Part shown: positions 10,446-22,100 of the stretch, piece by piece | Layout of the letters: each line of letters starts with the position of its first letter | Position numbering within the stretch: the stretch's first letter is position 1 | Assembly (NCBI RefSeq): GCF_049243985.1 | Contig: NC_135369.1 | Span: 25,838,765-25,902,764 of the forward strand | Reading direction: 5' to 3' | Length of the DNA: 64,000 bases | From: Paroedura picta | Lineage: Eukaryota > Chordata > Lepidosauria > Squamata > Gekkonidae | Translations under genes and position numbers: made by a program | The notes under the pieces: generated by a model | Databases searched by the model: none | What the model was told of the DNA's origin: nothing | What the model saw: only the letters and a program-made list of their open reading frames with translations

Positions 10446-12255
10446 TCCCTTATTACCCAAAGAAGTCACGGCTTACAATCAAAAACTCTTGAAGGAAAAA
10501 TCAGGTTTTCAAATAGTCAGCAAAGTAAAATACTTAGGAGTTATAATAACTAACTCTAATTTAACACTTTTTCAAAATAATTATGAGAAAGTCTGGAAAA
10601 AAATAAAGGAGGATATAAATCGGTGGAAGCATCTAAATTTATCTCTGCTAGGGAGAATCTCAGTAATTAAAGCCAATATCTTACCCCGAATTATGTTTCT
10701 TTCCCAAAATATACCCATTATAAGTTCAGACAAAATATTGAATTGTTGGCAAAAGCAATTAGCAGAATATATCTGGCAGGGACGAAAAGCAAGAATTAAA
10801 ATGAAAACTTTATGCGACTCTAGAGAGAGAGGAGGTCTAAAAGTTCCCAATTTAAAACTTTATTTTGAAGCAGTGGCCCTCACCTGGGTGAAAGAATGGA
10901 TGTTACTAAAAAACCATAGATTGTTGACACTAGAAGTTGAAGGGACCATTTACGGTTGGCATGCCTATATGTGGTATGGAAAAGGAAAAATAAACAAACT
11001 GGTCATCATTTATTAAGATTTGCATTAAATAGAGTATGGAGTAAGTATAAAGGGAAGTTATTAGACAAAATTCCTTTATGGCTATCACCGCACGAAGCGT
11101 TATCCAGGAGTCAGGTTGGCTCTGAGGAAGTATGGCTCACATACAAAGAACTATTAAATGAACAGAAGATGGAAATACTGGATTTAAACTAAAATCATTA
11201 GATCAATTACGTGAGGAAGGTAAATTAAAAGACTGGTGGCTTTTTGCTCAATTAAGAGACAGATTCATTAGAGACAATAAAGAATTTGGATTTGAAAGTC
11301 AACCTACTCTATTGTTAAGTCAGCTAATGAAAAGTAATGAACATCTGATAAGTAGAGTATATGAAGAATGTCTGAGTTCGGATTCTGAGACTGAAATCAT
11401 TAAGGATTTTTTGCTAACTTGGGCCAAGAATGTAGGACATTAGATTCAATATGATGATTGGCAATTTGTTTGGAAAAAAAGTTCTAAATTCTCAAATAGT
11501 TATTATGTAAAAGAAAATATTTATAAAATGCATTACCGATGGTATTTGACACCATATAAAATCTCAAAGATGAGTAAGAAGGAAAACAATAAATGATAGA
11601 AACGCCATGAAGAGCCAGGTACATTTTATCACCAATGGTGGAATTGTCAAAAAGCGAAACAATTTTAGAGGGGAATTCATGAGGAAATCTCAAAAATTTG
11701 GGGCAAAAAGATTAAATTAAAAGCAGAAGCCTATTTATTGGGCATTTTAGAGAATTCTTTAAAAAATGAGTTAGGAATAATTTTTGGATACCTCTCAGTC
11801 ACAGCGAGAATTATTTGGGGGAAAAATGGAAGTCAGTAGAAACACCTACTATTCATGAATGGCAATGTAAAGTTACGGAACTAGCCAGTTGTGCAAAATT
11901 AACTATGAATATAGAAGACAAATATACTTCAGATTTTGACATAGAATGGAAGCAATGGAAAATTTATATTGAAAAAAAAATCAAAACAAAGATATGGTTA
12001 TAAATATTAAGGATGGCTCTATATTTTATAGGGTATTTGAGATATTATTTATTGTAATACAACAAACGTTTAGATATAGCCAAAAAAGGTTAAGAATTTT
12101 TTTCTTTGTAAGTACAGTTGGAAGTCTTTTTAAAATGACATTATACTTATTTTTCTTTTCTTTTTTCTGTTACTATTTCTCTTATATGTATTTGCTGTTC
12201 GGTAATTTCTATGTAACTTTTTCTGTATTAATAAAAATTAATTTAAAAAAGAAAA
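10446..12255 (+). mobile_element. L1 LINE, 3' half of ORF2 and 3' end
   Basis: The frame at 10450-11013 encodes an L1 ORF2 C-terminal stretch: VKYLGVIITN, then NRWKHLNLSLLGRISVIKANILPR, then FIWQG-like EYIWQGRKARIK and GGLKVPNLKLYFEA. Decayed frames continue to about 12003 (LWLSPHEAL, IWGKKIK, KWKSVETPTIHEW). The element ends in an A-rich tail with AATAAAAATTAATT near 12230. It is 5' truncated and broken by several stops and frameshifts. It resembles the AT-rich L1s of lizards and fishes more than mammalian L1. Confidence 0.88.
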
Positions 12256-12995
12256 TTATTTATTCATCACTGCAGGGGAACAGTGGTTCTTTCTAAGGAA
12301 GCTGTTACAGATCTCTGTTTTTAAAAAACTTTATTGGATAATATAGGATTGCATTTGAAAAGTAGACAATAAGGAAAATGACATCAAGGCATTAGTGCCA
12401 CTCTAGGAATTCCCCCATCTCTATGATAAACCCCCATAAGGATTAGGGTAATTCCTAGAGTGTCTCAGACACCACGTGACATTCCCCCTCTGTTGAAAAA
12501 AGGGCAGGGGCTGGAGCATAAAGGCAGGACATTGTGGCAGGCAGCTTCAAAAGGCTAGATAAGAATGATCCTGCCCATTTTTTACTTTCTCTTTTGAGGG
12601 AAGTTAATTGAATAAACAGTGGCAGAACAACCGGAAGTGTTCTGGGACGTTTCCTCTCCCTTGACCCAATTTGGTCTGGCTTCAGGCCTGGCTCTTGGAC
12701 TGGAAGAGCTTTAATTGCACTGTTGTTTCTGATTAAAGCTGGATAAAAACAATCCCCAGTTCCTGGTCCTGTTAGATCTTGTCAGTGTTTTGGCTTGGAT
12801 GATCACCCCATGTTACGATATCATTTAGAACAACAATCCCCATCCTGGTGCCTATGAGTATCTGATAGATGCCCCGCCGGTATCCAGGAACAGTTTTGTA
12901 ATCTTATTGGAGCTGGAGGTATTCAAAAGAATTCAGTCAGGAGACATCATCTTCAAGACCCAGATAGCTGCCTCCATCAAAGGAGGATCCTTTAC
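12256..12995. other. No gene; one unplaced repeat fragment
   Basis: A fragment around 12390-12480 (CACTCTAGGAATTCCCCC, GGGTAATTCCTAGAGTGTC) shares wording with 15000-15070, 17160-17225, 19310-19400 and 19855-19885, so a dispersed repeat is present. The rest is unassigned. Confidence 0.45.
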
Positions 12996-12997
12996 TT

Positions 12998-13072
12998 AGA
13001 CCAGCCTTCCTGAAACATTCTTCAGGCTGCAAGAAACTCCAGAAGTGATGCAATTATGTACAATACTAGTCT
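12998..13072 (+). mobile_element. hAT-C element, left part of a split copy
   Basis: CAGCCTTCCTGAAACATTC, then CTCCAGAAGTGATGCAATTA, matches the first 75 bp of the hAT-C family. Its continuation appears at about 13810, after the GC-rich insert. Confidence 0.65.
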
Positions 13073-13810
13073 CCAAGCCTACTGCAGTTTAAATGCAGAG
13101 GGTGTTAGCGGCAGCGAGAGGGTGGTCCTCCAGGCTCCTCAATGTCCTTGCAGGGGAGAAGCTGTTGAGGCAGGGGTGCTTCAGCCGCGGTGGCCGCTTG
13201 CATGGGCGTCCTTAGAGTTGTTGGTGGGCGTGTCGCGCAGGTGGTGGTGGTGGCAGGCTCGGGCTCAGGTCCACCTCCTGGGCGGCTCAGTAGACAACGT
13301 GGCAGTGAGGGGGGGGTTGGTAGGGAGGTGGCTGGAGCAGCGGAGAGTTTCCGGGGCTCCTTGATGTCATCACAGGGGAGACGCTGGTGGGGAGGGGTCG
13401 CCTCAGGCATGGTGGCTGCTGGCTTGGGTGTGTGCCGGGAACAGCAGGCTGGCGCAGCTCCCTCCGATGTGTTTCGTGCGTGGGTGCCTCGGGTCCCTCA
13501 GAGCTGGCCACGGCATGCGGTGGGCGTGCCTGGTGGTAGGACTTGGTGCCATTGTGTGGCCGCCACTGGCGGCCCCCGCTCGGCAGTGAAGGGTGGCGTG
13601 CGGCGTTAGCATGACGACTTCTGTGGGGCGTCCTCACAGACGCGCTGGCCTTGGTAGGCAGGCACGTCTGTGTTGAGGCTTGCAGAGTGTCGAGTGGCCA
13701 AGCATGGAGGGCAGGAACCGTATGGGCTGGGCTGACCACCCTGATCGGCCATATTCCAATTCACATGCTCCACCTCCCTGCCAGTTTCATAAATACTAAG
13801 AGGAACCATG
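13073..13810. repeat. GC-rich insert of unknown origin
   Basis: About 740 bp with high GC and many CpGs in an AT-rich setting. Part of it is a degenerate tandem: GGCTCCTCAATGTCC at 13133 recurs as GGCTCCTTGATGTCATC at 13355 (unit about 222 bp), each followed by CAGGGGAGA and a GAGGCAGGGGT-like stretch. It splits a hAT-C element. The long open frames on both strands look compositional, with no conserved domain. Class unknown. Confidence 0.5.
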
Positions 13811-14402
13811 GATGGATAAGATGGTTGGGCAGCATAGCTGTATACATGCCCGCCCAGGGCTCCTCCCCTTCCCATCCCATCACTGGCCATTGGGAGGGGA
13901 GATTGATATGACCGTATATGGTAGCCTTTCTAAACTTTTTTACCATTGAGAAACCCCTGAAACATTCTTCAGGCTTCGAGAAACCCCAGAAATGGCATGG
14001 TGATTGTACAGAATATTGTTGGGAAGCATAGCTGTATACATGCCCACCCAGGGCCCCTCTTCTTCCCATCCCCTCCAAGCCCATCATTGGCCATTTTGGA
14101 AGGGGAGGAAGGTCAATATGATAATATATGGTCACATCACGTGCTAAATGTTTTAACGCATTTTTAAAATATGTAAAAATTAATTAACTCCCACACGTTC
14201 AGGAAACCCTTTCAGGACCATCAAGAAAACCCAGGGTTTGAGGAAACCCAGGTTGAGAAAGCCTGATATAAGGTTATGTCACCCGATAAAAGTATAACAA
14301 TTTTTTAAATATAAAAATTAATTAACTTCCACCCATTCAGGAAACCCTTCCAGGATTATCAAGAAACCCAAGGGCTTGATGAAACCCTGGCTGAGAAAGC
14401 CT
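13811..14402 (+). mobile_element. hAT-C elements, three overlapping copies
   Basis: The right part of the split copy (GGGCAGCATAGCTGTATACA, 13823-13915) is followed by a full copy (13921-14265: GTAGCCTTTCTAAAC to GGTTGAGAAAGCCTG) and then a third 3' fragment (about 14285-14402). Terminal sequences (CAGGCTTTCTCAACC inward) match hAT-Charlie-type ends. No transposase coding is seen, so these are non-autonomous. Confidence 0.8.
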
Positions 14403-14650
14403 GGATTAGACCCTCCCAACATTTTTTCTTGCCTCCCTGCCACGGCAGCCATTTTGTGATTAGCACTCATTAACCTTCATTAACATTTGAATAGCATCCA
14501 CAGGTTCAACAGCCCCACAGATTGTTGGGAGAGCCTTGAAATATGGAATAGATGCTCCAGATAGGTATGTGGAACACAATACAGGTATTAAGGGGGGGCA
14601 GGTTGTGTAGTATGGTGCACCTGAGGTCTATTCTGGCTGCTGTTTGAAGA

Positions 14651-14891
14651 GCTGGTTTTTGTACCCCACTTTTTACACTCCAATGGAGTCTCAAAATAGT
14701 TTACAATTGCCTACCCTTCTTCTCCCCACATCAGACACCCTGTGAGGTAGGCGAGGCTGAAAGAGCTCTGAGCTACCTGTGGCTGGCCCAAAGTCACCCA
14801 GCTGGTTGCATTTGGAGGAGGAGTTGGAATTGAAACCGGGTTCTCCAGATTAGAAGCCACCACTTGTAATTTCTACACCAAGCCGGCTCTG
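14651..14891 (-). mobile_element. SINE-A / MIR-like SINE, diverged
   Basis: Minus-strand order: tRNA-like head (GGTTTCAATTCC at about 14830-14845), CAGCTGGGTGACTTTGGGCC, CACAGGGTGTCTGATGTGGG. It lacks the long TTC tail. It is older than the copy at 1223-1506. Confidence 0.75.
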
Positions 14892-16009
14892 ATAGAGTAG
14901 GAAGAAAATGGGGTGATGGGGGGGGGGGGGATGAGATCAGCAATGTATGATACCATCACATGACTTCTGGCTTTGGACCCAGAAGCAATGTTATAACATC
15001 ACGCAATGCTCTAGGCATTTCCTAGTGCTCTATAGCAATGGCTACAGAGATCAGGGAAATTCCTAGAGCTTCACCCTGCCATGTTTTCATGCCAAGACCT
15101 GACACTGGATTTGACATCAGAGCATCGAGCTGTGACAGTTTTTTAAGTCCTCCCCCTCCGCCCATGGGTCTCTTGGGTTGCCAGGCAAGAGGTGAAAATA
15201 CACAAGCTTTTCAGACAGTAATGGCAGTAATGTAGTAGCACAATCTCCCTGATTGGATAAAAGTAATGACTAAAAGGGGCCTTTTCTATCCCAAAATGAA
15301 TTCATAGACACATCTTTCAGGTCAGTCTTATACGTTTCCAAAAAGTGAACACAGCCCACTGAGAGCATCATAGAATCAGCAGGAACTTTTCCTCACTTCA
15401 TTCTTATGAAAGTACACCCCGTGCTTCTGAAAAGAACACCGCAAACACAGCAGTTTCATTCCCCATCTCTAGTGCTTCACACTCTTTCTCCAACAAGGGT
15501 GGAGAACCTCAGACGCTCATTGCAGACGAGCCCAAGATGTTTCAGAAGACTATCTCATGACATAACGTTGTCTTGGGATCACCCTCTGAAGTGTATTTTG
15601 AGGTTGCGAAAACTGATTGCACGGCATAGGCTTGCTTCCTAGATTGCTGTTAGATTAAAGAAAGTTGAGGGAAGATCTGTTTGGAAGGAGGAGAGCGATA
15701 ATGTTTAGAGGGCCACTTTATGTTTTCCAGTTATTTTTGCATACTAGAGCCTAGAGTTCTAGCTCTAGCTTTATTTGAGGTTTGGCGTTTCTCTCCAAAA
15801 ACTGATCCTCATTAGAGTGCCATGAAAGACTCACCAATGGTAATTGATGCTTATGTCTGTTCAGATGAAATCAGACTTTGACTTGAACAGTTCTCTTGGT
15901 TTATTCATGACATTTGTGATGCACCTAGTCTACAGACTTAGTGAGTTTCATGGCTGGCATTTTCAGACTGATCCAGGCTGGCAGTTAGCCATTCCTGTTA
16001 GTTACGTAA
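14892..16009. other. No gene; dispersed repeat fragment at 14945-15090
   Basis: A poly-G run lies at 14917-14930. The fragment at 14945-15090 (CATCACATGACTTCTGG, GGGAAATTCCTAGAGC) shares phrases with 19310-20045. From 15091 to 16009 nothing is recognised. Confidence 0.4.
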
Positions 16010-16214
16010 CTAGGGTGGCCAACTCTGGATTGGGAAATACCTGGAGATTTGGGCTAGAGCGTGGGGAAGGCAAGTTTGGGAAGGAAAGGGACTTAAAATG
16101 CCATAGAGGCCACCCTCCAAAGCAGCCTATTTCTCCAGGGGAACTGATCTTGGTATCTGGAGAGCAACTGTAATAGCATGAGACCTCCAGGTGCCACCTG
16201 GAGGTTGGCAAAAG
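16010..16214 (+). repeat. Repeat B
   Basis: It runs from GGTGGCCAACTCTGGATTGG, through GGAAATACCTGGAGATTTGG and CCACCCTCCAAAGCAGCC, to CCACCTGGAGGTTGGCAAA. The two ends are imperfect inverted copies (GCCAAC versus GTTGGC), suggesting a non-autonomous DNA transposon. About eleven copies occur in the window. Confidence 0.8.
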
Positions 16215-16317
16215 GTTGGCAAGCATGTGTCCCTCCCCTGTACATAACTCTGATGGGATACAGAGTTGTACTGTGGGCAAACAAGAGCATTACTCTACTC
16301 CAAGAATGCATTGAAGA

Positions 16318-16512
16318 AAAGGTTTTTGTACCCTACTTTTCTCTACCACACAGGCACCCTGTGAGTAAGGTGGGGCTGAGAAAGCTCTGAGAGACCCGTG
16401 ACTGGCCCAAGGTGACCCAGCAGGCTTTGCATGGAGAAGAAGCAGAGAATCAAACCCCTGTTCTCCAGGTTAGAGTCTGCTGCTCTTAACCACTGCCCTG
16501 TGTCGCTCACTC
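16318..16512 (-). mobile_element. SINE-A / MIR-like SINE, diverged
   Basis: On the minus strand a tRNA-like head (about 16440-16510) is followed by GGTCACCTTGGGCCAGTC and CACAGGGTGCC. The TTC tail is lost. Confidence 0.7.
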
Positions 16513-17262
16513 TTGAAATTATAGATTCTTGGACTCTGAACACCACACCCACTTACACAAATGAAATAATCAGTTCCTTTATTTTAATATCAGAGGGAAA
16601 AATAACTGGTATGAATAATTAATATAATATAATAACATTAAAGTTCACAGGCTTGGCTTGTTCCACAGAAAAGTCCAAGATGGAAGTAAAATATGTAAAC
16701 AAGATTCATACCTTATGCCTGCATCCTAGAGATGCTAAAATTGGTTTCTGCGTCACTACGCCTGCGCAGCAACAACAGACCAACTTGCACCATTCATATT
16801 CACACATTCATATTCTTGTACTCTCCACGGACAGCCATTTTGTTTTCCTGAGAGAGGCCATCCCCTCAGCCCTAGAGCTTGACTGTTACCTCTGTGGCAG
16901 CCAATGTAATACCAGTGACCAATGCTACAAATCTGGGCAGAGTCTGAGAGTCCCCCAAACTTTTGATGGCTATCCAACCACTTACATTCCACCTTTGCTC
17001 CAAGCTCATGACTGCATATGTGGCTCTTCACCATGTCATTCTTATACATTTTGTGAATAGGGTTCCCAACATTGCCTAGGTAAATGCTAGGATATAGGGG
17101 GGAGAGAGCAACTGAGAAGGACAGAGTTTGGGGAGGATGTAATGTCACACATCAGACTAAGACACTAGGAATTTTCCCAGTTCCTATTGTAGGGACCATA
17201 GAGAACAGGGGAAACTCCTAGAGTGCCACTATGGAAGCCATCTTCTTCTCCCGCTCCTCAGT
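16513..17262. other. No recognised gene
   Basis: An AT-rich part (16550-16650) and mostly unique sequence. 17155-17230 holds another fragment of the CTAGGAATTTTCCC dispersed repeat. Confidence 0.4.
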
Positions 17263-17456
17263 TTTTTAAAGGTGGGAAATTGGGGCATAGCAAATTCTCA
17301 TCTAGGCCCAGGTAGTTAGGAAGACTATCTGTGAGGTATGTCAGGCTGAGAGAGTATGACTGGCCCAAGATCACCCAGTGAGTTTCAAGGCTCAACATGG
17401 ATTCAAATCTGGTTCTAATCCAGCAATCTAGCCAATAAACCACACTGGCTCTCACT
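17263..17456 (-). mobile_element. MIR-like tRNA SINE
   Basis: On the minus strand: AGAGCCAGTGTGGTTTATTG (tRNA-like A-box region), AACCAGATTTGAATCC (B-box region), then CACTGGGTGATCTTGGGCC and ACATACCTCACAG. A diverged old copy. Confidence 0.75.
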
Positions 17457-17827
17457 AAGGCACATAATTTATATCCATTAAAATTGAGGGAGGCACATTT
17501 TATACAACCTCAGAAGTTCACCATTCATTTGTAAGGCACAACATTTTCTATTCATTGGATGAAGGCACCTCTTAGAACTTCTGCAAGTGCCATCATTCTA
17601 GGCAGGCCTTTTCATTGGAGCAAGGCAAACCAAGAGCAGCAACTCATGCAGGGATGCAACAGTCATCCTTCAACTAGGATGGCTTGTACTACTGTGTCTC
17701 AGTATTTCTGGAAATGCAACCATTCAGTTCCAACTGACACAAGACACAAATGCCTACCTAACCGATCCAAAGGCAACAAGCCTCCAGTAGTGAATCATAC
17801 GCAGAAGGCAGTTTTCTCCCTAGAAGG

Positions 17828-17922
17828 AAGGGAGAGGAAAGGGGAGGCAACTGAAAGCCGTTTTGAGACTCCTTCGGGTAGAGAAAAGTGGCATATAAGA
17901 ACCAACTCTTCTTCTTCTTCTA
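17828..17922 (+). mobile_element. SINE-A tail fragment
   Basis: 3' part only (GAGACTCCTTCGGGTAGAG to CCAACTCTTCTTCTTCTTC). Confidence 0.85.
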
Positions 17923-17976
17923 GATGTGTACTGCCAGAAAAATTAATTCAAAGTCCAAAAGTCACAGTTTGGGAGC

Positions 17977-18228
17977 TAGAAGAAGAAGAAGAGTTGGTTC
18001 TTATATGCCACTTTTCTCTACCTGAAGGAATCTCAAAGAGGCTTACAGTCGCCTTCCCTTTCCTCTCCCCACAACAAACACCCTGTGAGGTAGGTGAGGC
18101 TGAGAGAGCCCTGATATTCCTGCTCTGTCAGAACACTTTTATCAGCACCGTGGCGAGCCCAAGGTCAAACCCAGAATGCCAGATTAGAAGTCCGCACTCC
18201 TAGCCAATACACCAAACTGGCTCTCTAG
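17977..18228 (-). mobile_element. tRNA-derived SINE-A
   Basis: A near-complete copy on the minus strand. The TTC tail is at 17980-17993 and the head ends near 18228 (GAGAGCCAGTTTGGTGTATT). A short deletion removes part of the CAGCTGGGTGACC block near 18158. Confidence 0.85.
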
Positions 18229-18816
18229 GAAGCTGCCTGGTCACAGAAACAGGATAATATGTCCCTAACAGAGCATCTAAAATTAAATAGCCACTTTCCT
18301 TCAAACTAAAAACAGCTCCCTCCTGCACCACCTGCTACATTAGCTATATTCACTGTTGTTTAAAAAAATAACTATTAAGAACAATTGGGGAAGGGAGCCT
18401 CTGTTGTGTCCCCTGTAACAACATGAGCCCTAAATTAGGGAATAGATTCTTGTTTGCTCCCTAGGAAAATAACTGGAAAGGAAATAAGGCAGCGGTAGGA
18501 TGTAATACACTCCCCTGCATCTCACTCAAGCCCACCCTCAGACACCTGCAGTTCAATTTCTGCATCTAACTTTTTAAAAAGGCCACCATCAGTACTTTGC
18601 TCTGTTTTGGGGTCAGTTTGTCCTCAGAGCTGGATAAGCAGCGGCACCATTCCCCTTCTTCGCTATCTCCACATACAGGTGTCAAAATGTTCTCTTTCTT
18701 GGGCTTGGATAAAAGTCTGAGGATCCCTGAGCTAAAAGGAGGCTTGACTTTGGTTGAAGACATTGATAAGCCACCAGTGAGGACAGACCCTTTCTAGGTC
18801 CCCCTTGGGGGCTGCT
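18229..18816 (-). other. Probable OVOL1 3' UTR and downstream flank
   Basis: This lies directly downstream of the OVOL1 stop codon and contains no recognised repeat. I could not find a canonical AATAAA in a convincing position on the minus strand, so the transcript end is not placed. Confidence 0.4.
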
Positions 18817-19121
18817 TCAAAGGCACAGGCCGCCCTGCAGCAGAGAAGGTGGTGGTGGGCTGGTGCTGTGGAGCAGGGCCGAGGATTTGCGCGAAGCCTT
18901 GCGCAGCAGAGGACTGTCGGGATGTCGCTCCTGCAGGTGTCGCATGTGACCCTCCTGGCTGTCGGCCGTGGCGCCGCAATCCTCGCACACGTACAGCTTG
19001 GCACGGCGCTCCTTGTAGGCGTAACTTTGCTGCACCCCGTGGATCTTCTTCAGGTGAGACTCAAGGGAGCAGCGCTGGGTGAAGGCCTTGTCGCAGAGCT
19101 CACACTTGTAAGGGCGCACAC
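18817..19121 (-). CDS. OVOL1: OVOL1 coding exon 4 (zinc fingers 3 and 4, stop)
   Basis: The acceptor TCTCGATGCAG precedes 19121. It encodes finger 3 (CELCDKAFTQRCSLESHLKK-IH), the YAYKERRAKLYVC linker and the degenerate finger 4. It ends HPDSPLLRK, then a Ser/Pro-rich stretch and LLQGGLCL. Confidence 0.97.
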
Positions 19122-22100
19122 CTGCATCGAGAAAGGCAGAGAGGGAATGGGTTTCAGTCCCATGGGGAGAAGCATGCTCATGCCAGTAGCTACAGAGCTC
19201 TTCCTGCCTATACACCCCATCGTGTTCTTATCCCACTTTTTGTCCAGATAACTCAGAAGGGACTTTGATTTCCAGACCAAGCTTGACAACTGGCCGGAGG
19301 ATGGGAGACAGTGTCACCAGCACGATGACATCACTTCTGGGAAATGTCCACAATTGACTGTGGTAGCTTCTAAGAATCCCTGGAAACCTATGACAGGGTT
19401 GGTTTTATCACAGAAGTTCTGGCGATTCCAAGAGCTACTGCCCTCTCTTCCAGGAAACCATTGCATGGGCAATGCCAGTGAATTTTTAAAAAATTAAATG
19501 ATTTTTTCAAAAATTTCCCCTCAACATCATTCCATGCGGAATTGAGGAAAGGGAACTTGGAGCAGGGAATCCCCTTCCTTGACCTGAGACGTGGCAGCCT
19601 TAGAGGGTTCTCCATCTGATTGTCAAAACTAAGTTGGAGCGCAACCAGCTCAAGATCTCATATTTGGCTACATGACTAAGTGGGGACTTGAACAGGTTTG
19701 CTATCTTTCTTTCCTGTGAGAGGTAAAACTCTATCCATGCCCCAATATCCCATCTTCGAGAAATTGATGAGTGAGTGGGAGGAAACTGCCTGAACATGGC
19801 CCCCACAGTGATGCTCCAGGAATTGTCTCACATCCCTACAGCCTTTACTACAGAGATTAGGGGAAATTCCTAGAGTGACACCTGGATGTGACAAAGGGTT
19901 GCCAATCAGAAGGGCTAGGAATAAAGCTATGGTGGGTGCAGTGACACAAGAATGATGACATCACTTCTCTGAAAACCATACAATTGCTGATGATTCTTAG
20001 AGCTACTGCTTTAGCTTCCGGATTCCACCAGAAGTGACATAATCATGTTCACAATTCCATTGAGATTTCCCCTCCCTATTGCCACTTGGAAGCTTGGGGT
20101 GGTCGATCTCTTCAAAGTCATCTCCACATCTTGTAGGACATTCTCGAAGTCAACTGGGAGTTGTACAAGATATATCTTGTCCTCTGTCCTGAACCTTCTG
20201 CTCATAAACTTTGCTGCCAGCCAACCTTCTCCCAAGTTCTAAAGCAACAGAAAGGCAGGCCTCATTTCCTACCCAGCACCCCCACAGGCTTGTAAAGCTC
20301 ACCTGTATGTGTCCGGACATGGCGCTTGAGGTCAAAAGTGTCGTTGAACCCTTTGTTGCAATAGGAGCAGAGGTGCCTCTTCACCTGGCTGTGACACTTC
20401 AAATGGCGGTTCAACATTCGCTGATAGGAGAACCCCTTCTGGCAAACGGGGCAGCAGAACTGCTCGCCTGGCCCTTCACCCTGGGTCACCTGCAGAAAAA
20501 CAGAGGGTTTTCTGTCAGAGAGGACTTGCACAAAGGGGCATGACAAAGTTGACAAAAAATGACAACACATCTGCATTCCTTTTACAAAAGCCCTGGCATG
20601 GAGCAAATTGCATTTTTACTGTTGAGAAGCCCCTGAAACATTCTTCGAGAATCTCCAGAAGTGGTGTGATCCTGCAGAATGTGGTTGGGAAGCAGAGCTG
20701 TGTACGTGCCCACCTGAGGCCCCTCCCCTTCTCACCCCCTCCAGGCCCATCACTGGCTATTTTGGGAAGAGGGGGTGGATCAACATAACCATCTATGGTC
20801 ATATCCCTTGATAAATGTTTTTTAAACATATATAAAAATTAATTAACTCCCACCCATACAGGAAATCCTTCCAGGACTGTCAAGAAACCCTGGAGAAACT
20901 TGGTTGGGAAAGCCTGTTCTAGCCCCTTCCAGCATGTGGAAATATAATCTTAGGATCCTAGCATCCATACAGAAGAAAAGCCATGGGGGAGGTCAGTGGG
21001 CTGGAGTGAGAAAGGACTAGGGGATGAAATAGATTAACTTCCCTCAAAAGAACTGTGCTTGTGTCCATGGCTCAGTGGCAGAACATCTGCTTGCCATGCA
21101 CAAGGTCCCCAGTTCAATCCCTGGCATCTCCAGTTAAAAAGACCAGCTGATAGGTGATGTGAAAGACCCTAGTCTAAGGCTCTGGAGAACAACTGCCTGT
21201 CTGAATATACAATACTGACTTTGAAGGCATGGTTCCATATAAGGCAGGGGGAGTCAACCTGTGGTCCTCCAGATGTCCATGGACTACAATTCCCATGAGC
21301 CCCTGCCAGCATCTGGAGGACCACAGGTTGACTACCCCTGATATAAGGCAGCTTTCTGTGTTCAAGTGGGAAGAAGGAACAATTTCCTCCCCTTGTCCAT
21401 CCTCCCCAAACCATATGGTTCGTTGTCTGCATGTATCCCACAACCCATGAGAGCCATCTTTCCAGGGATGGAAAGGGCTGCACGAACAGATCAAGACTCT
21501 GATCTGTACACATGGCATGGGCCTGACGCTAACCTATCACAGCTCCTCATCTGCAAGGACATAGAGAGTCCCACTATGTCTCGCTATACATCACAACCAT
21601 CTCTCACTATACCATAACAAGCAATATTATACCAAGTCAGACCATTGAGCTCCGTAATTTCACAATGACGGTTGGTAGAAATACAATAAAGTAGCTGTCC
21701 AAAGTCTCAAGCAGGGAGCTTTCCTACTTTGGATACTGGAGGAACCAAAGGTTGCACTCCAGGATCTCCTCCGTGAATCTGCTCTTCACCAAAGTGTGGA
21801 ACTTTCCCTGTCTTTGTGTCAGCCTTACCTTGATCTTGGGGCACAAGAATCCAGGCTCTCTGTCTTGGGGTATCCCATTGGGGACCTGGGCTGTACAGCG
21901 GGGCTGTGCTGCCATGTAGGTGGAGTCTCGTATTGTCATGTCCAGGGGCATTGAGTACGAAGGGGGTTCGGCCACAGAAGGCTCCAGATTTTTCCACAGG
22001 GCATACCCGCCCAGTGAGACTAAAGGGGAAAAACAGGCAATATTAACATGTTGCTAAAACGAATCGGGGTGAATGTGACCCCTTCCCTAACAGCAGTGCA

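Noticed and set aside
13056-13739. Long frames on both strands in the GC-rich block
   Set aside because: Open in several frames at once because of composition; no conserved peptide and the block is a repeat insert.
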